A stretch of DNA of 5,812 nucleotides from JAISJU01 sp031555675 (lineage in GTDB: Bacteria > Bacteroidota > Bacteroidia > Bacteroidales > Paludibacteraceae): positions 1-5,812 of the forward strand of contig JAVBUB010000125.1 of the NCBI GenBank assembly GCA_031555675.1. Reading direction: 5' to 3'. The position numbers were made by a program, and so were the translations under genes. The notes beneath the pieces were generated by a model that worked only from the letters and a program-made list of their open reading frames with translations, made no database searches and was not told the DNA's origin. The first letter of the stretch is position 1. Each line of letters begins with the position of its first letter. Of this stretch, positions 4,945 to 5,812 are shown in pieces.

Positions 4945-5812
4945 AACAGTTCCACAAACTATCTCATAGAAATTTTCTTTCTTAAAATAATTTTGTGCCA
5001 ATTGCTGTAACGTAGTGGCTGTCGCCGTTTTAATCGCTGTTATATTATTTTCAAAAAAAGAATAATCCAAGCCTTTTGACATCAAAGAAATAAATGATTC
5101 TGTTTGGGCAAATACACCATCGATGCTTCGGATGAAATCTCCCAACATATAATTTTGAACATTTTTTAGTTCTTTCCGGGAAACAGGTTTATCACATAGC
5201 CTTTCCATTTCTTTATATACCTCACTAATAAGTAGTTGCGTAAATTGAGTTCCTGTCTGAGAAGATATGGAAAAATGACCACCGTATAGAAATGCAGAAA
5301 TATGCGATGAAATGCCATAGGTATACCCCTTCTTCTCACGGATATTCGACATGAGGCGACTGCCGAAATAACCACCTAATACTGTATTCAATACCTGCAA
5401 AAGATGATAATCGGGATGCGTGTATGTAAGTAATGGCCGGCCAATAACAATGGCTGATTGCAAGGCTTTTTCTTTGGGTATAAACTGATATTTTTCAACG
5501 CTTGGATTCAGATCAAATTTTATATTATTAATAGTTTCTTGACTTCCCCAGTTATTATTTCCAAAAAATTGCTCTACCAGTTGTATGGCATCTTCATTAA
5601 CACGACCGGAAAGCACAATTTTACAGTTTCCGGAATGGTAAAAATTAGTATAAAAGTCTCGCAATGACTTGACTGTCAAAGTATCATAATCTTTGAGTTC
5701 AGCCACCTTGCCATAAGGATGATTGTTTCCGTAAATAGCTGATTGAAAAGCACGCGAAGCCAGTACATTTACTTTCTGGGAATCTACCAGGTATTGCTGT
5801 TTCCGGGTATTC
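4936..5812 (-). CDS. M16-family (pitrilysin-like) zinc peptidase or homologue, C-terminal part (partial)
   Basis: The frame stays open past the right edge; the first complete codon is at 5811-5809, giving 291 visible residues. The GTG at 5706 is an internal Val, because family sequence continues upstream ('AFQSAIYGNNHPYG', visible residues 22-35). The visible part has the 'LRDFYTNFYHSGNCKIVLSG' strand-helix region (about 50-69), which closes the first M16 module. The inactive-type second module then follows: 'HPDYHLLQVLNTVLGG-x-FGSRLMSNIREKKGYTYG' with the R158/Y163 pair, and 'RKELKNVQNYMLGDF'. M16 enzymes degrade peptides in the periplasm or cell envelope using an HxxEH zinc site in the N-terminal module, which is outside the window. 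It is therefore unknown whether this copy is catalytic or the non-catalytic partner of a pair. It ends GTVLR-stop, and its last codons overlap the TTATC repeat block. Confidence 0.88.
   Translation of the reverse strand, partial: NTRKQQYLVDSQKVNVLASRAFQSAIYGNNHPYGKVAELKDYDTLTVKSLRDFYTNFYHSGNCKIVLSGRVNEDAIQLVEQFFGNNNWGSQETINNIKFDLNPSVEKYQFIPKEKALQSAIVIGRPLLTYTHPDYHLLQVLNTVLGGYFGSRLMSNIREKKGYTYGISSHISAFLYGGHFSISSQTGTQFTQLLISEVYKEMERLCDKPVSRKELKNVQNYMLGDFIRSIDGVFAQTESFISLMSKGLDYSFFENNITAIKTATATTLQQLAQNYFKKENFYEIVCGTVLR

Noticed and set aside
4766..4969. Small plus-strand open frame across the repeat block
   Set aside because: It is built from the TTATC/GATAA repeats and overlaps the end of the M16 gene antisense; it has low-complexity composition and no recognisable domain.
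5166..5375. Second minus-strand frame inside the M16 gene
   Set aside because: It is out of frame with a strong M16-family sequence and shows no family features of its own.
5704..5706. GTG as start codon of the M16 gene
   Set aside because: Family-like sequence (AFQSAIYGNNHPYG) continues in frame upstream to the window edge, so this is an internal Val codon.

Overview
The window looks like Bacteroidetes DNA, most probably order Bacteroidales. It is AT-rich, every supported gene is on the minus strand, promoter-like sites match the Bacteroidetes -7 consensus TAnnTTTG, and start codons sit behind A-rich leaders rather than strong Shine-Dalgarno sites. The protein families agree: a Bacteroidetes-type LptE lipoprotein directly behind a sigma-54 activator with no receiver domain.

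In transcription order (high to low coordinates), the window opens with the C-terminal part of an M16 (pitrilysin-like) zinc-peptidase-family protein, cut by the right edge. Next is a non-coding block of about 220 bp. It holds ten TTATC/GATAA motifs arranged as converging repeats, including one perfect DnaA box, and then the rfbA promoter region. Three dTDP-L-rhamnose genes follow: rfbA (RmlA), rfbC (RmlC) and rfbD (RmlD). rfbB (RmlB, the 4,6-dehydratase) is absent. A hairpin with a U-run lies between rfbC and rfbD, and a very strong terminator ends the unit after rfbD.

A second unit follows: the sigma-54 activator, lptE (ATGA overlap with the activator) and, after a structured 90-bp gap, a partial hypothetical protein cut by the left edge. 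That last gene has a clear protein-like reading frame but no ATG, GTG or TTG at its expected N-terminus. An ATT codon sits there instead, and the frame is closed by a TGA three codons upstream.

The shared theme is the outer envelope. The rml genes supply dTDP-rhamnose precursors for LPS, O-antigen or other surface glycans, and LptE is part of the outer-membrane LPS export machinery. Whether the sigma-54 activator controls either group cannot be read from the sequence. No RNA genes, insertion sequences or CRISPR arrays were seen. The least explained parts are the TTATC repeat block (4797-4944) and the non-canonical start plus long inverted repeat at 343-430.
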